The notes under the pieces are model-generated. The model saw nothing but the letters and a program-made list of their open reading frames with translations. It searched no databases and was not told the DNA's origin. Source: Rhineura floridana (taxonomy: Eukaryota; Chordata; Lepidosauria; Squamata; Rhineuridae). From it: a stretch of 64,000 nt of DNA. Positions 30,186 through 42,038 of this stretch are shown one piece after another (position 1 is the first letter of the stretch; each line of letters begins with the position of its first letter). Location: NCBI RefSeq assembly GCF_030035675.1, contig NC_084487.1:25090474-25154473 (forward strand). The letters are read 5' to 3'. Position numbers and translations under genes: made by a program.

Positions 30186-33104
30186 GTGAGAGCAGGGGCA
30201 CAGGATATCAATTCAGAAGAGCAAAATTACCACAGGCCTAACCACAAGTGCCAAAGACACTTGAAGAGAGACACTGCTTACAAGTGCCTGTACGCTAATG
30301 CTAGGAGCCTGCGAACCAAGATGGGAGAACTGGAGTGCTTGGTCTTAGAGGAGAGCATTGATATAGTGAGCATAACGGAGACCTGGTGGAATGGAGAAAA
30401 CCAGTGGGATACGGTTATCCCTGGATATAAACTATATCGGAAGGACAGGGAAGGACGTATTGGTGGCGGAGTCGCTCTATACGTGAAAGAAGGCATTGAA
30501 TCCAGCAAGCTCGAAACCCCAAAAGAGGCAGACTCCTCCACAGAATCGTTGTGGGTGGTGATACCATGCCCCAGGAGGGACTTAATACTGGAAACGATCT
30601 ATCGTCCCCCTGATCAAAATGCTCAGGGAGACCTGGAGATGAGATATGAAATTGAGGAAGCATCCAAACTAGGAAATGTGGTAGTAATGGGTGACTTCAA
30701 CTACCCGGACATAGACTGGCTGCATATGTGTTCCAGTCATGACAAAGAAGCAAAGTTTCTAGATATTCTAAATGACTATTCCCTAGACCAGTTGGTCATG
30801 GAACCGACCAGAGGGACGGCAACCCTGGACTTAATCCTCAGTGGGGACCTGGACCTGGTGCAAGATGTAAGTGTTGTTGAACCGATTGGGAGCAGTGACC
30901 ACAGTGCTATTAAATTAAACATACATGTAAATGGCCAATTGCCAAGAAAATCCAACACGGTCACATTTGACTTCAAAAGAGGAAACTTCACAAAAATGAG
31001 GGGATTGGTAAAAAGAAAGCTGAAAAACAAAGTCCAGAGGGTCACATCACTCGAAAATGCTTGGAAGTTGTTTAAAAACACTATATTAGAAGCTCAACTG
31101 GAGTGCATACCGCAGATCAGAAAAGGTACCGCCAGAGCCAAGAAGATGCCAGCATGGTTAACAAGCAAAGTCAAGGAAGCTCTTAGAGGCAAAAAGTCTT
31201 CCTTCAAAAAATGGAAGTCTTGTCCAAATGAAGAAAATAAAAAAGAACACAAACTCTGGCAAAAGAAATGCAAGAAGACAATAAGGGATGCTAAAAAAGA
31301 ATTTGAGGAGCACATTGCTACGAACATAAAAACCAACAACAAAAAATTCTATAAATACATTCAAAGCAGGAGACCATCTAGGGAGACAATTGGACCCTTG
31401 GATGATAAGGGAGTCAAAGGTGTACTAAAGAACGATAAGGAGATTGCAGAGAAGCTAAATGAATTCTTTGCATCTGTCTTCACAGTGGAAGATATAGGGC
31501 AGATCCCTGAACCTGAACTAATATTTGCAGGAAGGGATTCTGAGGAACTGAGACAAATAGTGGTAACGAGAGAGGAAGTTCTAAGCTTAATGGACAATAT
31601 AAAAACTGACAAATCACCGGGCCCGGATGGCATCCACCCGAGAGTTCTCAAAGAACTCAAAGGTGAAATTGCTGATCTGCTAACTAAAATATGTAACTTG
31701 TCCCTCGGGTCCTCCTCCGTGCCTGAGGACTGGAAAGCGGCAAATGTAACGCCAATCTTCAAAACGGGATCCAGAGGGGATCCCGGAAATTACAGGCCAG
31801 TTAGCTTAACTTCTGTCCCTGGAAAACTGGTAGAAAGTATTATTAAAGCTAGATTAACTAAGCACATAGAAGAACAAGCCTTGCTGAAGCAGAGCCAGCA
31901 TGGCTTCTGCAAGGGAAAGTCCTGTCTCAGTAACCTATTAGAATTCTTTGAGAGTGTCAACAAGCATACAGATAGAGGTGATCCAGTGGACATAGTGTAC
32001 TTAGACTTTCAAAAAGCGTTTGACAAGGTACCTCACCAAAGACTTCTGAGGAAGCTTAGCAGTCATGGAATAAGAGGAGAGGTCCTCTTGTGGATAAGAA
32101 ATTGGTTAAGAAGCAGAAAGCAGAGAGTAGGAATAAACGGACAGTTCTCCCAATGGAGGGCTGTAGAAAGTGGAGTCCCTCAAGGATCGGTATTGGGACC
32201 TGTACTTTTCAACTTGTTCATTAATGACCTAGAATTAAGAGTAAGCAGTGAAGTGGCCGAGTTTGCTGATGACACTAAATTGTTCAGGGTTGTTAAAACA
32301 AAAAGGGATTGCGAAGAGCTCCAAAAAGACCTCTCCAAACTGAGTGAATGGGCAGAAAAATGGCAAATGCAATTCAATATAAACAAGTGTACAATGATGC
32401 ATATTGGAGCAAAAAATCTTAATTTCACATATACGCTCATGGGGTCTGAACGGGCGGTGACCGACCAGGAGAGAGACCTCGGGGTTGTAGTGGACAGCAC
32501 GATGAAAATGTCGACCCAGTGTGCGGCAGCTGTGAAAAAGGCAAATTCCATGCTAGCAATAATTAGGAAAGATATTGAAAATAAAACAGCCGATATCATA
32601 ATGCCGTTGTATAAATCTATGGTGTGGCCACATTTGGAATACGGTGTACAGTTCTGGTCGCCCCATCTCAAAAAGGATATTATAGAGTTGGAAAAGGTTC
32701 AGAAGAGGGCAACCAGAATGATCAAGGGGATGGAGCGACTCCCTTACGAGGAAAGGTTGCAGCATTTGGGGCTTTTTAGTTTAGAGAAAAGGCGGGTCAG
32801 AGGAGACATGATAGAAGTGTATAAAATTATGCATGGCATTGAGAAAGTGGATAGAGAAAAGTTCTTCTCCCTCTCTCATAATACTAGAACTCGTGGACAT
32901 TCAAAGAAGCTGAATGTTGGAAGATTCAGGACAGACAAAAGGAAGGACTTCTTTACTCAGCGCATAGTTAAACTATGGAATTTGCTCCCACAAGATGCAG
33001 TAATGGCCACCAGCTTGGACGGCTTTAAAAGAAGATTAGACAAATTCATGGAGGACAGGGCTATCGAGGCTACTAGCCATGATGGCTGTGCTCTGCCACC
33101 CTAG
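30186..33104 (+). CDS. CR1 ORF2, endonuclease and reverse transcriptase
   Basis: The 972-residue frame is open. Residues about 35-245 form an APE-type endonuclease: NARS, ETWW, GGGVALYV, YRPP, GDFN from residue 169, and SSDH ending at His239. The RT follows: DKSPGPDGIHP, NYRPVSLTSVPGKLVE, QHGFCKGKSCLSNLLEF, YLDFQKAFDKVPHQRLL, GVPQGSVLGPVLFNLFIND and the catalytic FADD at 693-696. The CR1 C-terminal domain (FTQRIVKLWNLLPQDAVM) closes the protein. The protein nicks target DNA and copies the element RNA there. The last residues (AIEATSHDGCALPP) differ from AINGY in the sister copy because of a small indel that removes the usual stop. The domains and catalytic residues look intact. Confidence 0.93.
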   Translation: MRAGAQDINSEEQNYHRPNHKCQRHLKRDTAYKCLYANARSLRTKMGELECLVLEESIDIVSITETWWNGENQWDTVIPGYKLYRKDREGRIGGGVALYVKEGIESSKLETPKEADSSTESLWVVIPCPRRDLILETIYRPPDQNAQGDLEMRYEIEEASKLGNVVVMGDFNYPDIDWLHMCSSHDKEAKFLDILNDYSLDQLVMEPTRGTATLDLILSGDLDLVQDVSVVEPIGSSDHSAIKLNIHVNGQLPRKSNTVTFDFKRGNFTKMRGLVKRKLKNKVQRVTSLENAWKLFKNTILEAQLECIPQIRKGTARAKKMPAWLTSKVKEALRGKKSSFKKWKSCPNEENKKEHKLWQKKCKKTIRDAKKEFEEHIATNIKTNNKKFYKYIQSRRPSRETIGPLDDKGVKGVLKNDKEIAEKLNEFFASVFTVEDIGQIPEPELIFAGRDSEELRQIVVTREEVLSLMDNIKTDKSPGPDGIHPRVLKELKGEIADLLTKICNLSLGSSSVPEDWKAANVTPIFKTGSRGDPGNYRPVSLTSVPGKLVESIIKARLTKHIEEQALLKQSQHGFCKGKSCLSNLLEFFESVNKHTDRGDPVDIVYLDFQKAFDKVPHQRLLRKLSSHGIRGEVLLWIRNWLRSRKQRVGINGQFSQWRAVESGVPQGSVLGPVLFNLFINDLELRVSSEVAEFADDTKLFRVVKTKRDCEELQKDLSKLSEWAEKWQMQFNINKCTMMHIGAKNLNFTYTLMGSERAVTDQERDLGVVVDSTMKMSTQCAAAVKKANSMLAIIRKDIENKTADIIMPLYKSMVWPHLEYGVQFWSPHLKKDIIELEKVQKRATRMIKGMERLPYEERLQHLGLFSLEKRRVRGDMIEVYKIMHGIEKVDREKFFSLSHNTRTRGHSKKLNVGRFRTDKRKDFFTQRIVKLWNLLPQDAVMATSLDGFKRRLDKFMEDRAIEATSHDGCALPP

Positions 33105-33449
33105 TCAGAGGCAGCATGCTTCTGAAAACCAGTTGCCGGAAGCCTCAGGAGGGGAGAGTGTTCTTGCACTCGGGTCCTGCTTGCAGGCTTCCCCCAGGCA
33201 CCTGGTTGGCCACTGTGAGAACAGGATGCTGGACTAGATGGGCCACTGGCCTGATCCAGCAGGCTCTTCTTATGTTCTTATGTTCTTAAACTGGAGGGGT
33301 TAGGATTGCACTCTCGGTCAAATGAAGGGATTCATGTATTAGCAAGAAGAGAATCTGCTGAAGTATTATTTTTACTAATAATAATTATAGCCTGCCCTTC
33401 ACTAAATATTCCCAGGGAGGATTACAAAAGAATTAAAACAGCATTCTTA

Positions 33450-33520
33450 TGTTGACTGGGGCTGATGGGAGCTGTGGTCCAAGACATCTGGAGGACACCA
33501 GGCTGGGGAAGGCTGATCTA
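33450..33520. mobile_element. hAT-type MITE, partial
   Basis: It keeps GGGGCTGATGGGAGCTGTGG and ACACCAGGCTGGGGAAGGCT, the right half of the family at 10087 and 20744. The left half is missing. Confidence 0.6.
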
Positions 33521-33724
33521 CATGCAACTCTCATCTTGTCAAAGGTCCCAACTTCCATCATACAACCCTGAAGACAAGCAACACTTTTTTGTCCTTATGG
33601 AATTTCCTGTGCTACAGGAGTGGAACTTCATCCATAATTCCTAACTGCTTCCGTTGGCCTCAAGTCTTTTCTCCTATATTCATTATGCTGCTAACTGATT
33701 TTAGTAAAATTACTACATTTTGAG

Positions 33725-34085
33725 AAATGGAAAAATGTTGCACCCTAAACAATGTACCATGGACTGCGAAAAAGACAAATAATTGGGTGTTAGAACAAAT
33801 TAAACCAGAACTATCACTAGAAGCTAAAATTATGAAACTGAGGTTATCATACTCTGGACACATCATGAGAAGACATGATTCACTAGAAAAGACAACAATG
33901 CTGGGAAAAACAGAAGGGAGTAGAAAAAGAAGAAGACCAAACAAGAGATGGACTGATCCTATAAAGGAAGCCACAGACCTGAACTTACAAGATCTGAACA
34001 GGGAGTTCCTGACAGATGCTATTGGAGATCACTGATTCATAGGGTCGCCATAAGTCATAATTGACTTGAAGGCACATAACAATAT
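33725..34085 (+). mobile_element. RTE-BovB LINE 3' fragment
   Basis: The plus strand encodes VPWTAKKTNNWVLEQIKPEL then SLEAKIMKL, GHIMRRHDSLEKT and RRPNKRW, which match the C-terminal part of BovB ORF2. It is followed by the 3' UTR motif GGGTCGCCATAAGTCATAAT. BovB is abundant in squamates and known for horizontal spread. The copy is 5'-truncated. Confidence 0.85.
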
Positions 34086-34484
34086 ATAATCAGCCATATT
34101 GATATGTTGGATATATCCCAGTTAACATCAGGAATAAATAGTTGTGCAAAGAGTATTAAACCTTTAGCACTAGAAGTACATAACCACCTTGGAACATGTA
34201 AATGCTCTTCTATGTGCCATGATTATTTTAAGTTATGCAACCAAGGGCTGTAGAAGCAGAGATAAATAAGATTACATCACTCATTTTAACTGAAACAGTG
34301 CTTGATCAAGAAAAGTGTTTGATCTGTTTTCCACAAGTTTGCATGATTGGTAGATTCGTGCATTAAAAAGTGTTCCATAAACGGATACCTGTTCCCTCAC
34401 TTCCTATTATAAGTTACTGGTTATTACTGGAAGGGAGTACAAGCATCTTAAAACCCAACTAACTAGATATCTTAATACTACAGT

Positions 34485-34801
34485 CAGGACTGGCACCAAA
34501 GGTTGGCTAGGGCAGGCCCTGGCCAAGAGCGCCTGCAGGGCCCCCCATTAGTGTGGGAGAGTAGCGCTCCCCTACCGCAGACCGCAGGGAGGGAGCTTCC
34601 AGGCCACCTGCCCATTTGCTCGTTCTACCTACCTCTCTCCTGTGTTCTGCTGCTGCACATGCAGGGCTGCCATCAACCAAGATGGCAGCGGAGGTGACTT
34701 TAAGGGGCTAATGCCCCTACTGCCATCTTAGTTGATGGCAGGCATATGCACCCAGGGCAGGCTTGTGCCCAAGGGCCCAGTCATGCCTGGCACTGACCCT
34801 G
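34485..34801. mobile_element. GC-rich hAT-type MITE with 8-bp duplication
   Basis: The 317-bp element starts CAGGACTGGCACCAAAGG. The reverse complement of its end reads CAGGGTCAGTGCCAGGC. A perfect ACTACAGT flanks both sides (34477-34484 and 34802-34809). It is clearly GC-richer than the intron around it. No coding frame is recognised. Confidence 0.85.
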
Positions 34802-35235
34802 ACTACAGTAATGCAACCGGTGCAATATCTGAGTAGTCAACAACAAACCTCTAATAGGCTGGAGAGAAGAATTGTTCAGCAATGGAGCAGCTAGAAACCA
34901 GATACATTTCATGTGGAATCAGATGGAAAGCTGCAAATCCAGGGTTGCACAAAGTCTCCCCTTTGTACTTTTTATGTAGCAAAGTCACACAAGAGATGAT
35001 ACACAATTTATATAATACATTTCTTAAATGGTTAAAAGTTTGGTATGGAATAGGGTTGAATCACTAAGAGAAACACACATGGTCATAAAAATTAATGCAG
35101 ACCACATCCACCAGTGCAGAGTGAGTCATGAAATGGTCATTTGATATAATGCTATAGTTCAAGAAGTGTATCCTTGAACAACTAAGAAGTAATGCTATCT
35201 AAAATTTAGCCCCATACCCACTATCCATATCAAGA

Positions 35236-35528
35236 TAAGCATCACTTGGTGCAGTAAAAGAAATGCACTTTAGTCAGCACAAGTATGGCATGGCTGGGAG
35301 CAGAGTGACACCATGGGAAGATACACAGGCATGGTCTGGCAATATCTCTCAACTCTTTAAGGCTCTCTTTTTTGTACAAATAAAAGCTTGCAGCCACAAA
35401 GGAAAAGCTAGTTTGCTATATATATATTAGAATATATCCCTTCCAGCCTACTAGTGCAAATAAATAAGAGTCAAGCTAGGCTACCTAAGCATCACACGGT
35501 GCAGTAAAAGAAATGCACTTTAGCCAGC
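35236..35528. repeat. 43-bp direct repeat pair
   Basis: TAAGCATCAC, then GGTGCAGTAAAAGAAATGCA and CTTTAG(T/C)CAGC, occurs at 35236-35278 and again at 35486-35528, with 40 of 43 bases equal. The unit contains a GTGCA...TGCAC stem. The origin is unknown; it is too short for terminal repeats of a large element. Confidence 0.8.
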
Positions 35529-37049
35529 TCATAAAAACACCTAAGAAGTTATCATTTAGAACCACTCCTCTAGCCTTCATCACTTAACTTCCTGGCTGTT
35601 ACCAACTCCAAATCCTGTGGACCTTTCTTTGCTTCCCTAACCAAATGCCTGCTACAGTATGTCAATAGTTCTGTGCTGACACAAATACAGAAAAAACATT
35701 GTATCACTTGAACTCATACTACTCATTTGTTGGGATTTAACCACATGATTGATAAATTTGGAGATTTACAGAGCAGAAGCCTTATGATTTAAGCAATTAA
35801 GAGTAGAGACTGAAGGTCAGTATTACCACTTCATTTAGCTACACAGAACCTACTTCATTTAAGCATCAAGGCAGACATGAAACGGGCACAGTGCAATATT
35901 TAGATCAAATATCAAAACCTGTGGTATGAACACTTTCCAAAACAAATGCACAGCGGCCTGTAATCAACGTTGTAATAACTCTAATTTAAACATGAAACAC
36001 ATATAAAGATTTACTGCATTCAGATAATGATTATGTGAGCAGAGGTTTGGAGGCAAAGCCTTTGTCAAAACACAATCAAGGTTAAGAAAAGTACTCTGGC
36101 CACAGCCATGTTTAAACTGTGGAAGAACATGGCCACCTTCACAATAATAGAGCCTGAAATATCATACAAGCCAGAGTAAGGTTAGCTGTTAAGAATGAAA
36201 GGTTATCTACAAAAGGAAATGGCAGTGACATTGCTGCAGAAAACGTAGCGGGGGGGAGGAAGGAGAATGCTGTTAACATGGGCAATGCAAAGACTGCAAC
36301 TTGGCACAATGAATTCCAAGAACAAATAATAAGAAATGGAAATCGTAAGAAATGGAAATAGAAAAGAGAAATGATATTGGCAGTGATCACGTCTACTACA
36401 AGAATGCCTGGGCATTTTGTGGATAGAAAGCCCATGACCGTTGCCTGCTGTGTTCAAGCAAGGCTCTTAAAATCCATTTGCTGGCCCATCAGACTGACTT
36501 TAGGATGCATAAGCCAGCCATTTATACTTACACCTTAAGTAGATGGGAGACTGTGACCATTCAACGCAACAAACAAGTGCAAGAATTTAAAGTGCTTCTA
36601 ACCAGTGCGACACAGTTTGCAAAGCAAGGCATTCAATGTTTTAGTGATGAATCAGATATAGCTCAAAAGATATGGCTGAGTAAGCACTTCCTTATGGCAA
36701 TCAGTCATCACTATCAGTTTTTCATGAAATGCATCTGTAAGCGCAGCCAAATTACCATCTAGACATTATTTCCAAATTCCGTGTTACAAAACAAACAAAA
36801 AATGGAGACACTCCTGGGATAAGCTGGAAAAGTCTGCTGGCAACTACAGATGTTAAATCTGAAGTAGTTCCCCCCCTCCCGATGACTCTGAATAGAATTA
36901 ATATATATCATAATAGGAAGGTTTTAACTATGCAAGACAGGGAGAATTTCAGACGTTGAATAAAGAAAAATAGGAATAGTTGATCTAGGTTAGAGCACTA
37001 CAGAATCATGTTTACTCCCTGCTGAACATTTAAATAGCAAGGGTGGCAA

Positions 37050-37745
37050 CAACATAAGAGCCTGCTGGATCAGGTCAATGGCCCATCTAGTCCAGCATCC
37101 TGTTCTCACAGTGCCCAACCAGGTGCCCATGGGAAACCCTCAAGCAGGACCTGAGCGCAAGAGCACTCTCTCCTCCTGCAGTTTCTAGCAATTGGTATTC
37201 AGAAGCATACTGCCTCCGCCTATGGAGGCAGAGCATATAAATCATGGCTAGTAGCCACCAGGGCTGTGGAGTCGGTACGCCAAACCTTCGACTCTGACTC
37301 CTCTATTTTTCTACTGTCTGACTCTGATTCCACCCAAAATTGCTTCTTGTCAATCAAAATTTATTTGGAAGTCGGAGTCGGTATATTTCTACCGACTCCA
37401 ACTCCACCCAAAATTGCTCCCGACTCCGACTCCACAGCCCTGGTAGCCACTGATAGCCTTATCATCCATAAATTTGTCTAATCCTCTTTTTAATTCATCT
37501 AAGTTAGCAGCCATCACTACTTCTTGAGGGAGCAAATCCCATGATTTGACTATGCACTGTGTGAAGAAGTACTTTCTTTTGCAAGTGCTGAATCTTCCAA
37601 CATTCAGCTTCGTTGGATGTCCGTGAGTTCTACCATTATGAAGAAAAACTTCCCTTTGTCCACATTCTCCATGCCATGCATAATTTTATACAATTCTATC
37701 ATGTCATCTCTTACTTGCCTTTTCTCTAAACTAACAAGGGTCTTG
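37050..37745 (-). mobile_element. CR1 LINE 3' fragment, older, interrupted by a hAT-type MITE
   Basis: It reads as the reverse complement of CR1 from the 3' end (CCTGCTGGATCAGGTCAATG) to the RVRDDMIELYKIMHGMENVD region of ORF2, with many differences from the 21-22 kb copy. A 184-bp hAT-type element splits it at 37259-37442. Confidence 0.88.
37259..37442. mobile_element. hAT-type MITE, CAGGGCTGTGGAGTCGG family, copy 1
   Basis: The ends are CAGGGCTGTGGAGTCGG and its complement CCGACTCCACAGCCCTG. The interior holds repeated GACTCCGACTCC-like units. A perfect 8-bp duplication GTAGCCAC lies at 37251-37258 and 37443-37450, inside a CR1 copy. It is the deleted form of the longer element at 43453-43885. 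Confidence 0.92.
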
Positions 37746-39796
37746 AAGGATATATAAATAAGCAACAGATTATTTACATACCACATAAATGGCTGTGCTT
37801 TACAAGTTGTCAAGCCCTAGATATGGTGCGACTCAAGGAGTAATGAATTAAAAAATGCTAAAGAAAAAATTCTGCCACCTTCCCCCCCACACACACAGCC
37901 TCACCACCAATACAAAACTTTCAGATCTTCAAAATACATAAAGAAGATTTTACAAGTTAAGATATTCTACAATGCTACCAAACCTATCCCGTAGTTTTTA
38001 TTATGTGTTAAGATTGGATTGTTAATGTTTTACCTATCAATATTTATGGAGAAGTAAATTCTACCAATTTCAAGAACTACAGACCAATGATAGTTTCATT
38101 AAATCCCAATAAAAGAAGACATACAAGGGTCATGGAATAGAATTCTTCTATTATTTGCTATACATATCCTGGAAAGTAGAGCTTTCAGAGTTTCTTACCC
38201 TTGCAATCTTGAAAAACAATATGGGCAAGAAGTCGTACTTCAACCCTGTTCAGGAAAAACTGAGCATGGTATTCGCTATGTGGAAGAGCTCAGACTATTC
38301 ACTGGATGAAAACCAAAACTCCACCTACATGCCCACATCAAAACTGCACTACCTGCCAAGCTGCCTTTCTCCTGCAACGTACTGTGCAAGTTTCATTTCA
38401 AATTTGCATACTGACATACTGGCTGAATATCCGCAGTCCTTATAACAGGGCTACACTAGGTACACCACAGTACTATAATTAAATGTGACAAAAGTTGTAA
38501 AACCGATGACAAATATGGGCTTGTGCCCTCCAAAGGTGTTACTATTGTAAGTCATGAGCTTACCAAATTAAGCCATATCCTGCAATTACAAATTTGTGGG
38601 CATCTTGTTTTGTTCACTCTGCTCCAAAAATACAGGTAGAACTTGACCAATAGGATAGGCTGAGTAAGACAACAAACTCCTACATTAATTGCACAATGTA
38701 AAACTCATCAAGTGTTGTTTAGCTATTTAAGTATATTTTTAATACTTAGGACCCGTCAAAGCAAGATCACAAATAGTGTAGCTGTAATATATCATTACCT
38801 AAAGCCAGGGGCTTTTTGCAGTGAAGTGAGCTTCTAGTCTTTCAGTGCACTATTTAGAAATAGAGACCTTAGTCTGAGATTTTTAACACAGACGGTTTTA
38901 AGGATACCATGTTCAACATCCATTTTAGATCTAGGAAGCTAGAGAAGAATTTATTACATTTTATTCCACACTTTTTCCTCAGAGTTGCTCAGAGTTTTCT
39001 AAAATGGAGTGGGATGAACCATGTATCTTCATAACACCCATGTGTGGTAGGCTGGATGAGACTGCCTCAGGGTCACTCTCTAAGCACTACATCACATTGC
39101 CTAAGTTTGAGGGAACGCCCAGCAGCACAGGCCACTTACATGACTAAACTAGGGTAGAAAATCAAAGTAGTTTCTTCTGACTTTTTTCAAATTAGTACAA
39201 TATAATTCCTTGCCAGTGTTCAACTGGGGAGGGGGAGAGAAAAGGAGAATATTACTCCTTGGAAGCCTAAAAGTTCTGTTAGAAGTCTCCGCTGCTAGCA
39301 GCTTCCCAGAAGTATCAACCAGATTTTTTTTTAAAAACCTGAGAAACTAGTAAAATAGGATTAAAAGTTTTCTAATACAGAAATTCCCAAAGACCAAATG
39401 CTGTTTACAAGTAAACATGCATATGACTGAACTGCATGTCTCCATCTAATTTATATACAATGTTGTACCCTCTCACATCTGTTTTGAGGCTCCCATCTAC
39501 GCCCCTCTTGAGGTTAAGCACACTTATTCTTCAGCCTCTCCCGTCTATGAATTTATATGATCAAAGTTCACATAACACATACCAGTAAATCCTTACTGTT
39601 TTTCATTGCCCTCCTATAGGCAGACCTTCCATGAGAAAATATGAGTTGAGAAATCCACCCCCACAAAATATAATTGACTATCATTACCTTAAGTAGTTGA
39701 ATTAGTTGCCCAATTCAGAACTAGATGAAATACACCCAGCTTATCAACATTAGTAGCAGCCAGAGATGAGGATGAAAGTGATTTAAGAGCATCTAG

Positions 39797-39860
39797 AATT
39801 GCATCCTACTTGGAAGTAATTCTTATTGAGCTTAATAGGTCTTATTTCTGAACACAAAAA
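39797..39860. repeat. Short palindromic dispersed repeat
   Basis: CCTACTTGGAAGTAATTCTT, ATTGAGCTTAATAGG and TCTTATTTCTGAAC match the short palindromic family also seen near 44462, 46030, 50333, 56376 and 61748. Confidence 0.45.
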
Positions 39861-41384
39861 AGACTGTGCTATTAGAATTGGGCTTTTATTATTTTCACTG
39901 ATTTGCTATCTGTCCCAAAGTCCTTGGGCTGGCAAAAGCAAAATCTTTTTATTTCATCATTTAAAAATTATTAAGAGATCTTTAATTTCAATTTTAAAAC
40001 ATTCAAATGAAATAAGAGATGGACATGGCAGGCTGGGCACCTTCAGAAATCAGGAACTAAAGACAGCTCAAAATGCAGAGAAAGGTATATATAGAATCTA
40101 GGCTGAACACATCAGCGCTGGGGTTACTTAATGGGTCACTTCATGCCCCCTAGCCAGTATGGACTTCTGTTTTAAGAGAGCAAGAATTTATTTGCAAAGG
40201 GAAATGTAAATGCCTCTTTAAAAATGGAGGCAACAAAGATGCAGCAGTCCAAAGTACTGTACACATCACTAAGCTAACTTTTAAAAATAACACGCTCATT
40301 TCTAGTGTTTTATGCAACTAAAAAGTCAACAAACCTTCCTCCTAAACTTTGTCCTAATGGGACTTCAGTACTGGTTGCAAACTGTTCTAGATGCTCTTGG
40401 GTAACAGCAGTCTCTTTCCCTGGTTATATATAATCATGTTCCTGCTAAACAAGGAAAAGGCAGAGCAAAGGGGAGGAGGAAGTAGTAGTGAAGGGGGAAG
40501 AACTGCCAGATCCAAAGCACTGCCAGGATCACACTAGCAGCGCACAACATGGGGTGGGGTTCCCCTTGGGGGGAATTTCCCTTGATGTTTGGACCTCCAT
40601 TTTCTTTTATGGATTTTCTCTCATATTATTCCCAGTGGGAGGGAAAATCAGTACACCAGACTCAGGGCTTTTCCGCCATTCTGGGAGTAATGGCAGAAGT
40701 GGCAAGGGAGGTTTCCACACCCACAATATCCTTCTGCACAGGAAGAGAGGAAGATCCATTTATCCTATTGTCCTTTGGCCCACCTGTAAATGACCAGGGA
40801 TTCGGGCAGGTATTACCATTTTAACTACAGGAACCCTTAGAAATCTCACTTTGCTTTTTCATATTAACTGAATGTAAGTCACATGACTCAACAGTTCTGT
40901 TATTTAAATCCGAATGTTCACCACGAGACACGCAATGAACTCATTCATTTTTTGCAATTGTACTTTCAAACTAACAGTCTCAGCAGTGAAGAAAGGGTTT
41001 GAAATGGCTTTTAATATATTTAAGTCACAATCCTATGGTCTCTGTAAGGGTGTCCCTTGAGTCACAGGATTTTGTTGTATCTCTCCCTTGAAGGGTGGAG
41101 TGAGAGGAGTCTACCCTGGGAGAGAGAGATCAGACCACGCTAGCATCCTGGCTGCAGAAGGGTCTGCAGGCAGTGCTTTGCTGATATCTGATAGGGGGAA
41201 AGGAGGTGTGCCAGGAGAGGTTGTGGATCCTCCCATTCCCCCGATATGCCCCAGAACAACAGTGAAACTAGAACAGGAGAGCTATGGAAGGGTAAGGTTT
41301 TCAAGATGAACAACCACAGAAAGCCAAAGAAAACAGCTGTATTTGCTGCCCACTTTCCACCCTGCACAATGAGGCAATATGCTT

Positions 41385-41505
41385 CATACCACCAGCTGCC
41401 AGGAATCACAAGTGGGGAGAACACTGCTGCATTCGGGTCCTGCTTGTGGGCTTCCCATAGGCATCTGGTTGGCCACTTTTGAGAACAGGATGTTTGGCTA
41501 GATGT
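41385..41505 (+). mobile_element. CR1 LINE 3' UTR fragment
   Basis: ACCAGCTGCCAGGAATCACA, GGGTCCTGCTTGTGGGCTTC and CATCTGGTTGGCCACTTTTG follow the order of the full-length CR1 3' UTR. The end is decayed. Confidence 0.8.
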
Positions 41506-42038
41506 TCTTCCTTCACGACATAAAGAGGGCAGGAACTGTCCTAGTTTTTTTAATTAATCAGCAAGACACTTTGGAAGCATTTTAGGCTGAAGAACGGGTT
41601 AGGAATAAAAAGAAAAGTGAGATTCTTCCATCTCCGTTTCTACCTCTCCTTCCTTCATAAGATTGTTCTGTTAGTGTTTGCAGTTTAAATATCTACAGAT
41701 GTCATTATGCCAAACAGTTTCCCATACTTTTTGAGCTTGTTTCTGTGTACAGTAAGCTAAACTGGACAAAGAGGAGGTCCCCTGCTTGTCAAGAAGTAAC
41801 AAAAGATGAGAAGCCTTTTTTTTCTAACAGGAAGGAGTATCTAGTTTGACCTGTCAGGGAGCAGCGGACTTTTAGTTCTCTTGGTATTTGTACTAGAAGA
41901 CACTGGAAACACATGAGTAAGCTCAAAGGTGGTTACTAGTCAGTCACAGTAGACTCTCAGGACATAAAAAGTACAAGTAATTGAGGGATACGAGTGATAC
42001 AGAACAATTCACATGACTTGTACAAAAAGTTAATAGTG

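Larger units (their letters stand above)
28870..33288 (+). mobile_element. Full-length CR1 LINE with both ORFs open
   Basis: In order it holds a 5' UTR (boundary uncertain, about 28,870-29,163), ORF1 (29164-30066), a 119-nt spacer, ORF2 (30186-33104) and a 3' UTR ending in TTCTTATGTTCTTATGTTCT at about 33,267-33,288. It lies antisense to ADIPOR2 in intron 1. Full length, two open frames and close identity to the 21-22 kb copy mark it as young and possibly still active. No flanking duplication was found, which is usual for CR1. Confidence 0.93.

Noticed and set aside
35236-35528. Terminal repeats of an LTR-type element
   Set aside because: The repeats are 43 bp long, only 250 bp apart, and nothing between them resembles such an element.
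40488-40824. Two overlapping open frames of about 100 codons in intron 1
   Set aside because: No recognised protein motif, no splice context and overlapping frames; likely chance or an unknown repeat.
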